Below are positions 43,417 through 53,063 of a DNA stretch of 61,804 nucleotides, one piece after another (within the stretch, counting starts at the first letter, position 1; the number at the start of each line of letters is the position of its first letter). This DNA is from CAZMUQ01 sp964569845. Lineage in GTDB: Archaea; Thermoproteota; Bathyarchaeia; Hecatellales; Hecatellaceae. The notes under the pieces were generated by a model, which was not told the origin of the DNA, did no database searches, and saw only the letters and a program-made list of their open reading frames with translations. The stretch lies in the NCBI GenBank assembly GCA_964569845.1, contig CAZMUQ010000003.1, positions 1 through 61,804 of the forward strand, in the 5' to 3' direction. The position numbers and the translations under genes were made by a program.

Positions 43417-45561
43417 TTAGAGAATTAAAGATACAAATCCTGTTGCTAGGAAGACCGGTAGGAATATTATTGATATTGTTTGTAAAACCTTAATTAACGG
43501 GTTTATTGCAGGTCCAGCTGTGTCTTTTAAAGGATCTCCAACAGTATCTCCCATAACAGCTACTTTATGGGCTTCAGATTTCTTTCCACCAAAATGTCCT
43601 AGCTCAATATACTTTTTAGCGTTATCCAATGCTCCTCCACCATTAGCCATCCAAAATGCTAAAAACACTCCTGAAACAATTGCCCCAATAAGTAGTCCAC
43701 CAACAGCTCTTACTCCAAAAAGTACCCCTAAAATTATTGGTGTTAATATTGCTAAAGCAGCAGGTATCATTAATTCTTTTAAAGCACCTCTAGTAGCAAT
43801 ATCAACACATCTTGCATAGTCAGGTTTTGCTGTTCCCTCCATTATACCTTTAATTTCTTTAAACTGTCTTCTAACCTCATTAACCATATTCATCCCAGTT
43901 TTTCCAACAGCTAGGATAAGAAATGAGCTAAAGAAGAATGGAAGTAGACCTCCAACTATCAACCCTACAATTACAAGCGGATCTGTTAAAGAAAATTCTG
44001 GTATTGTTCTCCCCAAAAATCCAAGACCTTTTACTGCATCAATTCGAAAAGCTTGGAATAAAGCTAAAGCTGAGAGAGCAGCGCTTCCAATAGCAAAACC
44101 TTTTGTTGTTGCTTTGGTTGTATTTCCTATGGCATCCAAGATATCTGTAACTTCACGAACCTCTCCAAGATTAGCCATTTCAACAATACCGTTTGCATTA
44201 TCTGATACAGGTCCAAAAGAGTCTATTGACATTATTATTCCTGATAATGAAAGCATACCTGTTGTTGTTATAGCTGTAGCATAGATTCCAGCCATAGTTT
44301 TATCAATGTTTGCTGGAGCTGAAGCGTACCCTAGAATGAAGGATATGATAATCGCAGCTACCAGTACAATCATACTTGGGAATGTGCTTTTGAGGCCAAC
44401 CGATAAACCTGTTAAAAAGTTGGTTGGTGCTCCTGTTTGTGAAGCCTCAGAAATTGAGCGTACAGGCGGATACTTGTATGATGTATAATAATCAGCAATT
44501 TTTTCAAGAAGGACGACAACAATAAACCCTAAAATGCTACACATTAAAAGTGCATTAGCTAATGGTGTTCCAAAACCAAACATCCATCCAGCAAAAATGT
44601 AGCTTAAAATAGCTGCAACAACTACTGTAACATAAAAGGCTAAGTTTAATGCACGCATAGGTTCACCTTTCCAACCACTATGCACACATAAAGCTCCAAC
44701 AATAGATCCAAAGACCCCTGCAGCACAAAGAAGTAATGGAAATATTACAGCATTACTCCATAGGTAGGAACCGTGGAAAGTAAAGTATCCAAGAAGCATA
44801 GCTGCTATAGCTATAACAATGTATGATTCAAAAACATCTGAACCCATTCCTGCACAATCACCAACATTATCTCCTACATTATCTGCTATTACCGCAGGAT
44901 TACGCGGATCATCTTCAGGGATTCCTGCTTCAACTTTTCCAACAAGGTCTGCTCCAAGATCTGCTGCTTTAGTATAAATTCCACCACCAACCCTGATAAA
45001 CATCGAGATAAGGCTAGCTCCAAAACCTAAACCAACAATTAATGGTACAACATCCGGGTGAGCTCCAAAAGCTATGTATAAACCTGTAACACCTAGAAGT
45101 GCTAAACCTGCAACACACATCCCCATTACAGCTCCAGCTCTAAATGATACAGTTAAACATGAACCTATACCTTTTTTTGCAGCTTCAGCAGCACGGCCTG
45201 CGGAGCGTGTAGTTACAGCCATCCCTAGATAACCTGCTAAGGCTGATAAACCTGCACCTATAAGAAAGTCAACAGCAATCTTCCAACTATCACTCCATGA
45301 AAAACCTGAAATTTTTCCAGTTAAACCTGTTGCTTCACCAGCAAAAGGTAATGCTAAATATATTATAATTGCTAATACAACTGCAATAGGAAAAATGTAG
45401 GTAAATTCACGCTTAAGAAAAGCTGCACCCCCCATACGTACTGCCTCAGAAATTTCACGCATTGTTGGGTTTCCTGGGTCTTGTTTAAGCACCCATAATG
45501 CAAAAATTACGGCAGCAATAATAGCTGATATGGATGCTATTAATGGTACTATTAGCTCCAC
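43417..45561 (-). CDS. hppA: Membrane H+-translocating pyrophosphatase
   Basis: 714 residues, about 16 membrane helices. The substrate loop AGIPEDDPRNPAVIADNVGD with the following DNVGDCAGMGSD, GFGASLISMFIRVGGGIYTKAADLGAD (in parts) and the C-terminal VAVMGDTVGDPLKDTAGPA are the active-site acidic motifs. The segment GNTTKATTKGFA has Lys after GNTT; in this family Lys here marks K+-independent, H+-pumping enzymes while Ala marks K+-dependent ones. It therefore probably makes a proton gradient from PPi without needing potassium. Separate transcription unit. Confidence 0.93.
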   Translation of the reverse strand: MELIVPLIASISAIIAAVIFALWVLKQDPGNPTMREISEAVRMGGAAFLKREFTYIFPIAVVLAIIIYLALPFAGEATGLTGKISGFSWSDSWKIAVDFLIGAGLSALAGYLGMAVTTRSAGRAAEAAKKGIGSCLTVSFRAGAVMGMCVAGLALLGVTGLYIAFGAHPDVVPLIVGLGFGASLISMFIRVGGGIYTKAADLGADLVGKVEAGIPEDDPRNPAVIADNVGDNVGDCAGMGSDVFESYIVIAIAAMLLGYFTFHGSYLWSNAVIFPLLLCAAGVFGSIVGALCVHSGWKGEPMRALNLAFYVTVVVAAILSYIFAGWMFGFGTPLANALLMCSILGFIVVVLLEKIADYYTSYKYPPVRSISEASQTGAPTNFLTGLSVGLKSTFPSMIVLVAAIIISFILGYASAPANIDKTMAGIYATAITTTGMLSLSGIIMSIDSFGPVSDNANGIVEMANLGEVREVTDILDAIGNTTKATTKGFAIGSAALSALALFQAFRIDAVKGLGFLGRTIPEFSLTDPLVIVGLIVGGLLPFFFSSFLILAVGKTGMNMVNEVRRQFKEIKGIMEGTAKPDYARCVDIATRGALKELMIPAALAILTPIILGVLFGVRAVGGLLIGAIVSGVFLAFWMANGGGALDNAKKYIELGHFGGKKSEAHKVAVMGDTVGDPLKDTAGPAINPLIKVLQTISIIFLPVFLATGFVSLIL

Positions 45562-45720
45562 ATTTTCACACTCCCTTTTTTCTAAAGGTTTACTATTTCC
45601 TTAACCCCTAAAAAATTTAATCTTTAAGAACTTTAAGTAACTTTACCATAATAGCAAGGTTTTTCTTCTTACTTAGCTAATCTTAAAGGGGTAAACCGCG
45701 TTAAATAATTAAGGTGTTAT

Positions 45721-47520
45721 GTGGGATTAACTTTGACAACTTTACGTCAGCCAATAGTTGTGGTGCTTGGGCATGTAGACCACGGTAAAACAACTCTCTT
45801 AGATAGGATTAGGGGTACAGCTGTTGCTGCAAGAGAACCTGGAGCAATATCTCAGCATATTGGTGCAAGCTTTGTTCCTTCATCTATTATTGAGAAGCTT
45901 TGTGGAAACCTTTTAAAAATGTTTAAGTTTAAAATTGAGATTCCTGGGCTTTTATTTATAGATACTCCTGGACATGCAGCATTTTCAAATCTTCGTAGGC
46001 GTGGAGGTTCTATAGCGGATATAGCAATTCTTGTTGTAGATATTATGGATGGTGTTAAACCTCAAACAGTTGAATCTATAGAAATTCTTAGAGCACGTAA
46101 AACTCCATTTGTTGTTGCAGCAAATAAGCTTGACCTTATTAGGGGTTGGAAATCTCAACCTGGAAAATCTTTTATTGAATCTATTAGAGCAGCCGACCCT
46201 TCAGTTGTACGCCTTCTTGATGAGAAGGTTTACTCTATTGTTGGAGCCTTAGCTGAATATAGGTTTAATTCTGAAAGATATGATAGAGTAAGAGATTTCA
46301 CAAAAACTATTGCTATTGTTCCTGTTAGTGCAAAAACTGGTGAAGGTTTACCTGACCTACTCGCAGTTTTAACAGGTTTAACTCAGCAGTACATGAAGAA
46401 AAGGCTTATGATAACCGTTGGACCAGCTAAAGGTGCAATTCTTGAAGTTTGTGAAGATGTTGGCTTAGGTGTAAATGTTAATGCAATAATTTATGATGGA
46501 ATTTTACGTAAGAATGATACAATAGTTTTAGGTGGGAAAAAAGAACCTATAATTGCGAAAGTTAAGGCAATTCTTATACCTAAACCCTTAGATGAAATAA
46601 GGGATCCAAGAGAAAAGTTTACAGAAATTAGGGAGGTTTCAGCTGCTGTTGGTGTTAAAATTGTTGCTTCAGGGCTTGAGGAAGCTATTGCAGGAGCTCC
46701 CATTTATGGTGTTTCATCTAAAGATGAACTTAAAGAGGTCTTAGAAAGAGTTAAAGCTGAAGTTGAAAGCATTAGAATTTTAACTGATAGGGAAGGTATC
46801 ATAGTAAAAGCAGATACTTTAGGCTCATTAGAGGCTTTAGTTGAAGAGCTTAAAAAGAATGATATACCTATCCGTATAGCTGATGTTGGGGATGTTTCTA
46901 AAAGAGATGTTGTTGAAGCATCAATAGTTAAAAGTGAAGATTTAAAATTTGGTGTTATTTTAGCTTTTAATGTTAAAATTTTACCTGATGCTGAAGAGGA
47001 AGCGTTAAAAACTGGTGTAAAAATTTTTCAGAATAATGTAATCTATAGGCTTATGGAGGAGTATACGGATTGGGTTAAAAAACTTGAAGAGGAGAAAGTA
47101 AAAAGAACATTTGAATCTCTAATTAAACCTGGAAAAGTTAAGGTTCTTCAAGGGTTTGTTTTTAGAAGAAGTAACCCCGCCATCTTTGGTGTTGAAGTAT
47201 TATCTGGAAGAATTCAACCTCAATATCCTATGCTAAGATTTGATGGTAGCAGTGTAGGGAAAATAGTTCAAATTCAGGAAAGAGGAGAAAATCTGCATGA
47301 AGCAGTAAAAGGTATGAAGGTTGCAATATCTATGAGGGAACCAACAATTGGTAGGCAAGTAAGGGAAAATGATATCTTATATGTTGATATACCTGAAGAG
47401 CATCTTAAAACTTTAATTAGGGAGTTTAAAGATAAGCTTGAGGAAGAAGACTTGGAATGTATAAGAGAATTTATTGAGGTTAAAAGGAAGAAAGTACCAT
47501 ACTTTGGGTTTGGAATTTAG
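45721..47520 (+). CDS. infB: Translation initiation factor aIF5B
   Basis: 599 residues, normal for archaeal aIF5B. GHVDHGKTTLLDRIRGTAVA is the P-loop, DTPGHAAFS switch 2, and NKLDLIRGW sets guanine specificity. Domains II-IV follow with DREGIIVKADTLGSLEALV near 358 and the C-terminal FGVEVLSGRIQPQYP. GTP-dependent subunit joining. GTG start at 45721; the TTG five codons on is an alternative. Two bases separate it from the mtaB-like gene. Confidence 0.95.
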   Translation: MGLTLTTLRQPIVVVLGHVDHGKTTLLDRIRGTAVAAREPGAISQHIGASFVPSSIIEKLCGNLLKMFKFKIEIPGLLFIDTPGHAAFSNLRRRGGSIADIAILVVDIMDGVKPQTVESIEILRARKTPFVVAANKLDLIRGWKSQPGKSFIESIRAADPSVVRLLDEKVYSIVGALAEYRFNSERYDRVRDFTKTIAIVPVSAKTGEGLPDLLAVLTGLTQQYMKKRLMITVGPAKGAILEVCEDVGLGVNVNAIIYDGILRKNDTIVLGGKKEPIIAKVKAILIPKPLDEIRDPREKFTEIREVSAAVGVKIVASGLEEAIAGAPIYGVSSKDELKEVLERVKAEVESIRILTDREGIIVKADTLGSLEALVEELKKNDIPIRIADVGDVSKRDVVEASIVKSEDLKFGVILAFNVKILPDAEEEALKTGVKIFQNNVIYRLMEEYTDWVKKLEEEKVKRTFESLIKPGKVKVLQGFVFRRSNPAIFGVEVLSGRIQPQYPMLRFDGSSVGKIVQIQERGENLHEAVKGMKVAISMREPTIGRQVRENDILYVDIPEEHLKTLIREFKDKLEEEDLECIREFIEVKRKKVPYFGFGI

Positions 47521-47522
47521 TA

Positions 47523-48884
47523 GTGGTAAACTTGTTTAAAAAAATTTTTATCAAAAGTTTTGGTTGTGCAGCAAACATAGCTGATGGAGAAATTATAGCT
47601 GGATGTTTAGCTAAAGCAGGTTATAAAATTGTTCCTAACATAGGTGAAGCCGATATTATAATTTACAATACTTGTGCAGTTAAATCTCCAACAGAAAACA
47701 GGATGATAAGTATTTTAAGAGCAATTCCTAAAGATAAAAAGCTTATTGTTGCAGGATGTCTTCCCTTAATAAATTTTGAAAGACTTAAAAAAGAGGTAAA
47801 ATTTGATGGTGTTGTCGGCCCCTCACCAGGAGAACTTATTATTGATGTTGTTAGAATGGTTGAAAATGGTGAAAACCCTATAATCTTGAGAAATGATTTT
47901 AAACCAAATCTTCTTTTACCAAGAATCCCTGTCACACCCATAATAAGAATTATCCCTATATCTTATGGTTGCTTAGGTTCATGTGCTTATTGTTGTGTAC
48001 GTTTTGCACGGGGAAAACTTAGAAGCTACTATATTGAGGAAATTTTAGAGGAGGTTAAAAATTCTCTTAAGGAAGGTGTACAAGAATTTTGGCTTACATC
48101 CCAAGATCTTGCTGCTTATGGTAAGGATATAGGTGTAAGTTTAATAGACCTGCTTGAAAAATTACTAAAGCTTAATGAGAAATTTTTTGTTAGACTTGGA
48201 ATGATGAATCCCAATCATGTTATTGGGATACTGGATGAACTTGTAAAAGTTTACAGGGATAAAAGAATTTTTAAGTTTTTGCATCTACCTCTTCAAAGTG
48301 GTGATGACAAAGTTTTAAAGGATATGAATAGGTTCTACTCGGTTGAAGATTATAGAAGAATAGTTTATACTGTTAAAGATAAGGTAGAAAATTTAACTTT
48401 AGCAACCGATGTTATATGTGGTTTCCCAACAGAAACTTCGGAAGCATTTAAAAACACCTTAAAACTTATCAAGGAAATAAAGCCTGATATTGTTAATATT
48501 TCAAAGTTTTATCCCAGACCAAAAACTATAGCTGAAAAAATGAAGCAACTTCCAACGCAGGAAGTTAAGAGAAGATCCAAAATTTTAACCAAACTTGCAA
48601 CGGAAATTTCATTAAAAAATAATCTTAAATGGGTTGGATGGGTTGGACATATACTTGTTGACGAAAAAGGGTTAAATTGTTCATGGATTGGGAGAAATAT
48701 TTCATATAAGCCCGTAGTTATTAAATCTTCTTGCATGGAAAACCTTATGGGCAAATATTTAAAGGTTTCAATCAAAAAAGCATTCACCAACTATCTTGAA
48801 GCCGATATTCTTGGTAGGGAAGTTGAGCTAAATAAGCAGCAACCAATTAACCTGTATTCTAAACAAGTAAGAAAATTAGTTTAA
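47523..48884 (+). CDS. tRNA methylthiotransferase, archaeal MiaB/e-MtaB type
   Basis: 453 residues. UPF0004 N-domain: IKSFGCAANIADGEIIAGCL, NTCAVKSPTENRM and VAGCLP give the three cysteines of the auxiliary cluster. Radical SAM motif GCLGSCAYCCVRFARG, then FLHLPLQSGDDKVLKDMNR. TRAM domain at the end (GHILVDEKG). The e-MtaB subgroup (CDKAL1) makes ms2t6A37, consistent with KEOPS genes in this window. GTG start; co-transcribed with infB. Confidence 0.9.
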   Translation: MVNLFKKIFIKSFGCAANIADGEIIAGCLAKAGYKIVPNIGEADIIIYNTCAVKSPTENRMISILRAIPKDKKLIVAGCLPLINFERLKKEVKFDGVVGPSPGELIIDVVRMVENGENPIILRNDFKPNLLLPRIPVTPIIRIIPISYGCLGSCAYCCVRFARGKLRSYYIEEILEEVKNSLKEGVQEFWLTSQDLAAYGKDIGVSLIDLLEKLLKLNEKFFVRLGMMNPNHVIGILDELVKVYRDKRIFKFLHLPLQSGDDKVLKDMNRFYSVEDYRRIVYTVKDKVENLTLATDVICGFPTETSEAFKNTLKLIKEIKPDIVNISKFYPRPKTIAEKMKQLPTQEVKRRSKILTKLATEISLKNNLKWVGWVGHILVDEKGLNCSWIGRNISYKPVVIKSSCMENLMGKYLKVSIKKAFTNYLEADILGREVELNKQQPINLYSKQVRKLV

Positions 48885-49047
48885 GTATACTGGTTTTAAA
48901 CAAATTTTTGTTTAATCTTTCAAGCATGCTTTACTAAGATTTTTATATTGATTCCACATTCATATTTAAAGCGTATTTCGATTTAATTACATCTAACATA
49001 ATAAATTAATTACCAATTTACTTTAACAGTGGGAGGGAGAGAGGTCG

Positions 49048-49224
49048 ATGAAAGTATTCCCAGTTTTACTCCCGGAAAAACTAGAAGGGAAAAACCCAAA
49101 TTTAGATAAAATTTTGGGGGGATGGTTAGAGTTGATAGACCTAGAAGATATGGAGGAAGATATTGTTAAAGTTGAAGGTAAAATAAGTCTAGAAATAGAT
49201 TTAGAGCAGATGGAGATAGATTAA
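49048..49224 (+). CDS. 58-residue acidic protein, unrecognised
   Basis: ATG at 49048 preceded by GGGAGGGAGAGAGG, an unusually strong ribosome binding site. The translation starts MKVFPVLLPEKLEGKNP, continues LDKILGGWLELIDLEDMEED, and ends KISLEIDLEQMEID. It is strongly acidic with a probable amphipathic core. No family is recognised. It lies alone between the MiaB-type gene and the convergent PHP gene, with an AT-rich upstream region (48890-49030) that can hold its own promoter. Confidence 0.6.
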   Translation: MKVFPVLLPEKLEGKNPNLDKILGGWLELIDLEDMEEDIVKVEGKISLEIDLEQMEID

Positions 49225-49258
49225 AAGTTTTCATGTAAATCACTTAAATTTTAACATT

Positions 49259-49963
49259 TTACTCCTCTATGTTGATGTTTGGTGCTGCTTCTTTAAAGCT
49301 TACTTTGTTCAAAAATTTAAACCATAATTTTACCAGAAACTGGAAGCTTAGTAAAAGGTTTAAATTTACAACAGGGAACGTTTTCCCCCTTCTTATTGCA
49401 TAAAGTATACCTTCTACACTCTTCTCCTTAACCTCAATAAGGCTATAAGTGCTTCCTAATGTTTGAGGAATATGCGAATCACTCCCGGCAATTAATGGCA
49501 CATTAAATTTTTTAATAAGTTTATTAAAATTGGGTTTAATCAAGGATTGCATAATAGTTAAAGCTTCAACAGCATCAGGTTTAACCTCAGATAAAATGTC
49601 TTTATTTAGCTTTAAACTATGCTTAAAAGGGTGTCCCGGGTGAGGAATAACAACCAAACCTCCAAGCTCACGTATTTTTTCAGCTGTTTCGGCTGCTGAG
49701 AGTTTTGGTTTTATTGGCTGAGTTATTCCTAAACCTACAAGGTGGCCTTCTCTTGTTGTTACCTCAATTCCTGGTATTATGATAACATCGTTTCTTAAGC
49801 TTTCTCGGTTAAGCTTTTCCACTGCTTTTACTGTATCATGGTCTGTTATGCATATACAGTCTAAACCTTTTATTTTTGAGAGGCGTATTGCATCCTCAAC
49901 TGTTATTAAACTATCTCCTGAAAAAATTGTATGTATGTGTGTATCAACCTTTAATTTTAGCAT
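49259..49963 (-). CDS. PHP-domain phosphoesterase
   Basis: 234 residues. DTHIHTIFSGDS at the N-terminus, CITDHDTVKAVEKL near 38, IIPGIEVTTREGHLVGLGI near 61 and VVIPHPGHPFKHS near 104 and LIAGSDSHIP near 165 supply the metal-binding His/Asp/Glu set of the PHP fold. The substrate may be a nucleotide, histidinol phosphate or sugar phosphate; small stand-alone PHP proteins like this are often 3',5'-nucleotide phosphatases. The ATG overlaps the metG stop (TAATG), so it is translationally coupled. Confidence 0.85.
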   Translation of the reverse strand: MLKLKVDTHIHTIFSGDSLITVEDAIRLSKIKGLDCICITDHDTVKAVEKLNRESLRNDVIIIPGIEVTTREGHLVGLGITQPIKPKLSAAETAEKIRELGGLVVIPHPGHPFKHSLKLNKDILSEVKPDAVEALTIMQSLIKPNFNKLIKKFNVPLIAGSDSHIPQTLGSTYSLIEVKEKSVEGILYAIRRGKTFPVVNLNLLLSFQFLVKLWFKFLNKVSFKEAAPNINIEE

Positions 49964-51624
49964 TAAGCTAACCCTAGCCTCCTCTCAATAACCTCTAATG
50001 CTAGTTTTTTAAAGACGGGTTTAGGTTCGCTTATTCTATGATTAACTGAAATTTTCCCAAAAATTCTCTTCCAGCTTAAATCTTCAACTTTAAGGTTTAA
50101 CATGCTCAAAATCTTTATGCATGTTTGAGGTATGATAGGGTAAAGTAGAATGGTTAAAGCTTTAACTACCTGAATTGAAACATAACCTGTTGTAGCTGCT
50201 TTTCTAACATCAGTTTTAATTGTTTTCCAAGGCTCCTTCTCATTAATATACCTATTAGCTAAACGTGTAAGTCCCATAATTGATGATACAATAGCTTGTA
50301 ACCTAAAATTCTCCAGAAACTTTTCTACATCTAAACAGGTTTTCTCAATCATGTTTAAAACTTGAAGGTCGTCTTCATCAAAATCAGCTGGTTCAGGTAC
50401 AACGCCATTAAAATATTTAAAGATAAATGTTAAAACTCTATGAACCATGTTCCCAAACGTATCATTAAGCTCAGAGTTAACTTTTTCTAAGAAAACATCC
50501 CATGTAAAACTTGTATCCCTAATTTCAGGTCTTATAGCTACTAAAGTGTACCGCCAATAATCTGTAGGGCAAACTTTAACAGCTTCATCAATCCAAACGC
50601 CGATTCTTCGACTTTTAGAAAACTTTTGACCTTTAAATAACAGAAATTCTGTTGATTCAACGGTCCATGGTAGATTATACCCTTCTTCTGAAGCTAAAAG
50701 TAGTGCTGGTAAAATTATTGTGTGGAAGGGGATATTATCCTTACCTATAAAATAAACTGACCTTGCCTGAGGATTAAACCAGAAATCTTTCCAAACCTCA
50801 GTTTTTCCCAGATTATCAAAATATTCTATGGTTGCTGAGATATAACCTAGAACAGCTTCCATCCAAACATAGATTGTTTTATCTTCAGCACCTGGAAATG
50901 GGGCAGGAATACCCCACTTATTGTCACGAGTTAGTGGTCTAGGTTTTAAGCCCTCCTTAATAAGGTTTAGGGAAAAATTTTTTGCATTAGAAGGTAGCCT
51001 ATCATTATTCTCAATATAACTTTTAATTTTCTCAGAAAATTCTGGAAGGTTAAAATACCAATGTTTCGTTTTCTTTAGAACAGGTTTTTCACCGCAAATT
51101 GCACATACTGGATTAATTAGTTTAGATGGCTCTAAAGGCCATCCGCAATTTTCACATTGGTCTCCTTTAGCATACTCATACTGGCATCTTGGACATAATC
51201 CCTGAATAAATCTGTCAGGCAAGAAATGTTGGCATTTTGGGCAATATGGGAATTCTTCCTCCTTATCGAATATATACCCATTTTTATAAACTTTTAAGAG
51301 AAATTCTTGAACAAATTTTTTATGAATAGGGCTTTCAGTTCTAGTATAGTTATCAAAAGATAGCTGCCAATCTTCTAGAAAAAGCTTTTTAATAAGTTTA
51401 TGATTTTCATCTGTAAGCTGTTTCGGGTTAATACCTCTTCTTATAGCTTCAAGTTCTATGGGTGTTCCATGCTCATCAGAACCACTAACAAAAACAACCT
51501 CATCCCCTTTAAGCCTTAAAAATCTTGCAACAACATCAGCTGATAAAACAGAACCTATAATTGTTCCAAGATGGGGAATATAGTTAATGTAAGGCCAGGC
51601 TGAGCAGATAACCCATCTAACCAG
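49963..51624 (-). CDS. metG: Methionyl-tRNA synthetase, apparent CTG start
   Basis: 553 residues when read from CTG at 51624. RWVICSAWPYINYIPHLGT holds the HIGH-equivalent at 18-21, GSDEHGTPIE follows, the zinc knuckles are CPKCQ, CPRC, CENCG and CAICG, and KFSKSRRIG near 334-338 is the KMSKS motif. No ATG, GTG or TTG exists between the upstream stop and the HLGT region; the first internal TTG (51222) would remove the catalytic N-terminus. CTG at 51624 is preceded by GGTGGT with a 5-base gap, the local ribosome binding site. The C-terminal tRNA-binding domain found in some MetRS is absent. Confidence 0.88.
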   Translation of the reverse strand: MVRWVICSAWPYINYIPHLGTIIGSVLSADVVARFLRLKGDEVVFVSGSDEHGTPIELEAIRRGINPKQLTDENHKLIKKLFLEDWQLSFDNYTRTESPIHKKFVQEFLLKVYKNGYIFDKEEEFPYCPKCQHFLPDRFIQGLCPRCQYEYAKGDQCENCGWPLEPSKLINPVCAICGEKPVLKKTKHWYFNLPEFSEKIKSYIENNDRLPSNAKNFSLNLIKEGLKPRPLTRDNKWGIPAPFPGAEDKTIYVWMEAVLGYISATIEYFDNLGKTEVWKDFWFNPQARSVYFIGKDNIPFHTIILPALLLASEEGYNLPWTVESTEFLLFKGQKFSKSRRIGVWIDEAVKVCPTDYWRYTLVAIRPEIRDTSFTWDVFLEKVNSELNDTFGNMVHRVLTFIFKYFNGVVPEPADFDEDDLQVLNMIEKTCLDVEKFLENFRLQAIVSSIMGLTRLANRYINEKEPWKTIKTDVRKAATTGYVSIQVVKALTILLYPIIPQTCIKILSMLNLKVEDLSWKRIFGKISVNHRISEPKPVFKKLALEVIERRLGLA

Positions 51625-51772
51625 CGTAAACCACCACGAATACGTTTTCTGAGAGGTTATATAAGGGTTATGAAAAGCTTAACTTTAGGTAGCTTAAAAT
51701 ATGTTAAACTTAAACATTAATGTTTTAACCTACTACATTTACATTATCCCCTCCTAACAAGTATTTAGGGGT

Positions 51773-53041
51773 TTGTTGATGATGGTTGAGTTTAAAGTTA
51801 AAGATTTATCTCTTGCTGATGAAGGTTTTCTGCTTATAGAGTGGGCTGAAAATCGGATGCCTGTTTTAGCCAAAATTATGGAGGAATTTAGAAAGAAAAA
51901 ACCTTTAAAAGATTTAACCGTTGGGGCATGCCTCCATGTAACTAAGGAAACTGCGGTTCTTGTTAAAACTTTAATAGCTGGAGGGGCTAAAGTTGCTCTT
52001 TGCGCATCTAACCCTCTTTCAACTCAAGATAGTGTTGCTGCAGCTTTAGCTCAGATTGGTGTTAATGTTTATGCTTGGAGGGGCGAATCAACCGAAGAAT
52101 ATTACTGGTGTATTAATCAGGTTTTAAATTACAAGCCAGATATTACTGTGGATGATGGTGCAGACCTAATAACCACAGTACATTCTAGAAAGCTAGACTT
52201 GGCTGAAAAAATTGTTGGAGGAACAGAGGAAACAACGACAGGTGTTATTAGGCTTAGAATTATGGCTCAAAAAGGTTTACTTAAGTATCCTGTTATAGCT
52301 GTTAATGATGCGTACACGAAATATCTTTTCGATAATCGTTATGGTACAGGTCAAAGTACAATTGATGGTATTCTTAGAGCTACAAGTTTAATGCTTGCAG
52401 GAAAAGTTTTCGTTGTTGCTGGTTATGGTTGGTGTGGTAGAGGAATTGCTATGCGTGCAAAAGGAATGGGTGCAAATGTAATAGTTACAGAGGTTAATCC
52501 TTTAAGGGCTTTGGAAGCTGTTATGGATGGTTTCCAGGTTATGCCTTTAATTGAGGCTGCAAAAATTGGGGATTTTTTTGTTACAGCAACAGGAAACATC
52601 AATGTGATTACTCTCCAACATTTTTTAAACATGAAGGATGGAGCGATTCTTGCTAATGCTGGGCATTTTAATGTTGAAATAGATATACCCAAACTTGAGA
52701 GTATTACTGTTTCTAAGAGAAAAATTAGGCCGCATGTTGAAGAGTATAAGCTAAAGAATGGTAAAAGAATATACCTTATAGCTGAGGGTAGGCTTGTTAA
52801 TCTTGCAGCTGCTGAGGGGCATCCTCCTGAGGTTATGATGATGTCCTTTGCAAATCAAGCCTTATCTATTGAGTACCTATGGAGGGAGAAGGGTAAACTT
52901 AAACCTGATGTATATAGGGTTCCTGAGAAGATAGACAGTAAAGTTGCACGTTTAGCTTTAGAGGTCAAAAATATATCAATAGATAGCTTAACAGAAGAGC
53001 AGGAAGAATACCTTAAAAGTTGGGAAGCTGGGACAACTTAA
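51773..53041 (+). CDS. ahcY: Adenosylhomocysteinase
   Basis: 422 residues. CLHVTKETAVLVKTLIAGGA near 45 and CASNPLSTQDSVAAALA near 75 give the substrate pocket, DDGADLITTVH near 125, GGTEETTTGV, NDAYTKYLFDNRYGTGQST with the catalytic Lys/Asp, VVAGYGWCGRGIAMRAKGMG as the NAD Rossmann motif near 215, and ANAGHFNVEIDI near 300. It hydrolyses SAH, relieving product inhibition of the many methyltransferases here. Start TTG or the ATG at 51779/51782 behind AGGGG. Confidence 0.95.
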   Translation: MLMMVEFKVKDLSLADEGFLLIEWAENRMPVLAKIMEEFRKKKPLKDLTVGACLHVTKETAVLVKTLIAGGAKVALCASNPLSTQDSVAAALAQIGVNVYAWRGESTEEYYWCINQVLNYKPDITVDDGADLITTVHSRKLDLAEKIVGGTEETTTGVIRLRIMAQKGLLKYPVIAVNDAYTKYLFDNRYGTGQSTIDGILRATSLMLAGKVFVVAGYGWCGRGIAMRAKGMGANVIVTEVNPLRALEAVMDGFQVMPLIEAAKIGDFFVTATGNINVITLQHFLNMKDGAILANAGHFNVEIDIPKLESITVSKRKIRPHVEEYKLKNGKRIYLIAEGRLVNLAAAEGHPPEVMMMSFANQALSIEYLWREKGKLKPDVYRVPEKIDSKVARLALEVKNISIDSLTEEQEEYLKSWEAGTT

Positions 53042-53063
53042 AATTTTAAGGTGGTTGATTAGC

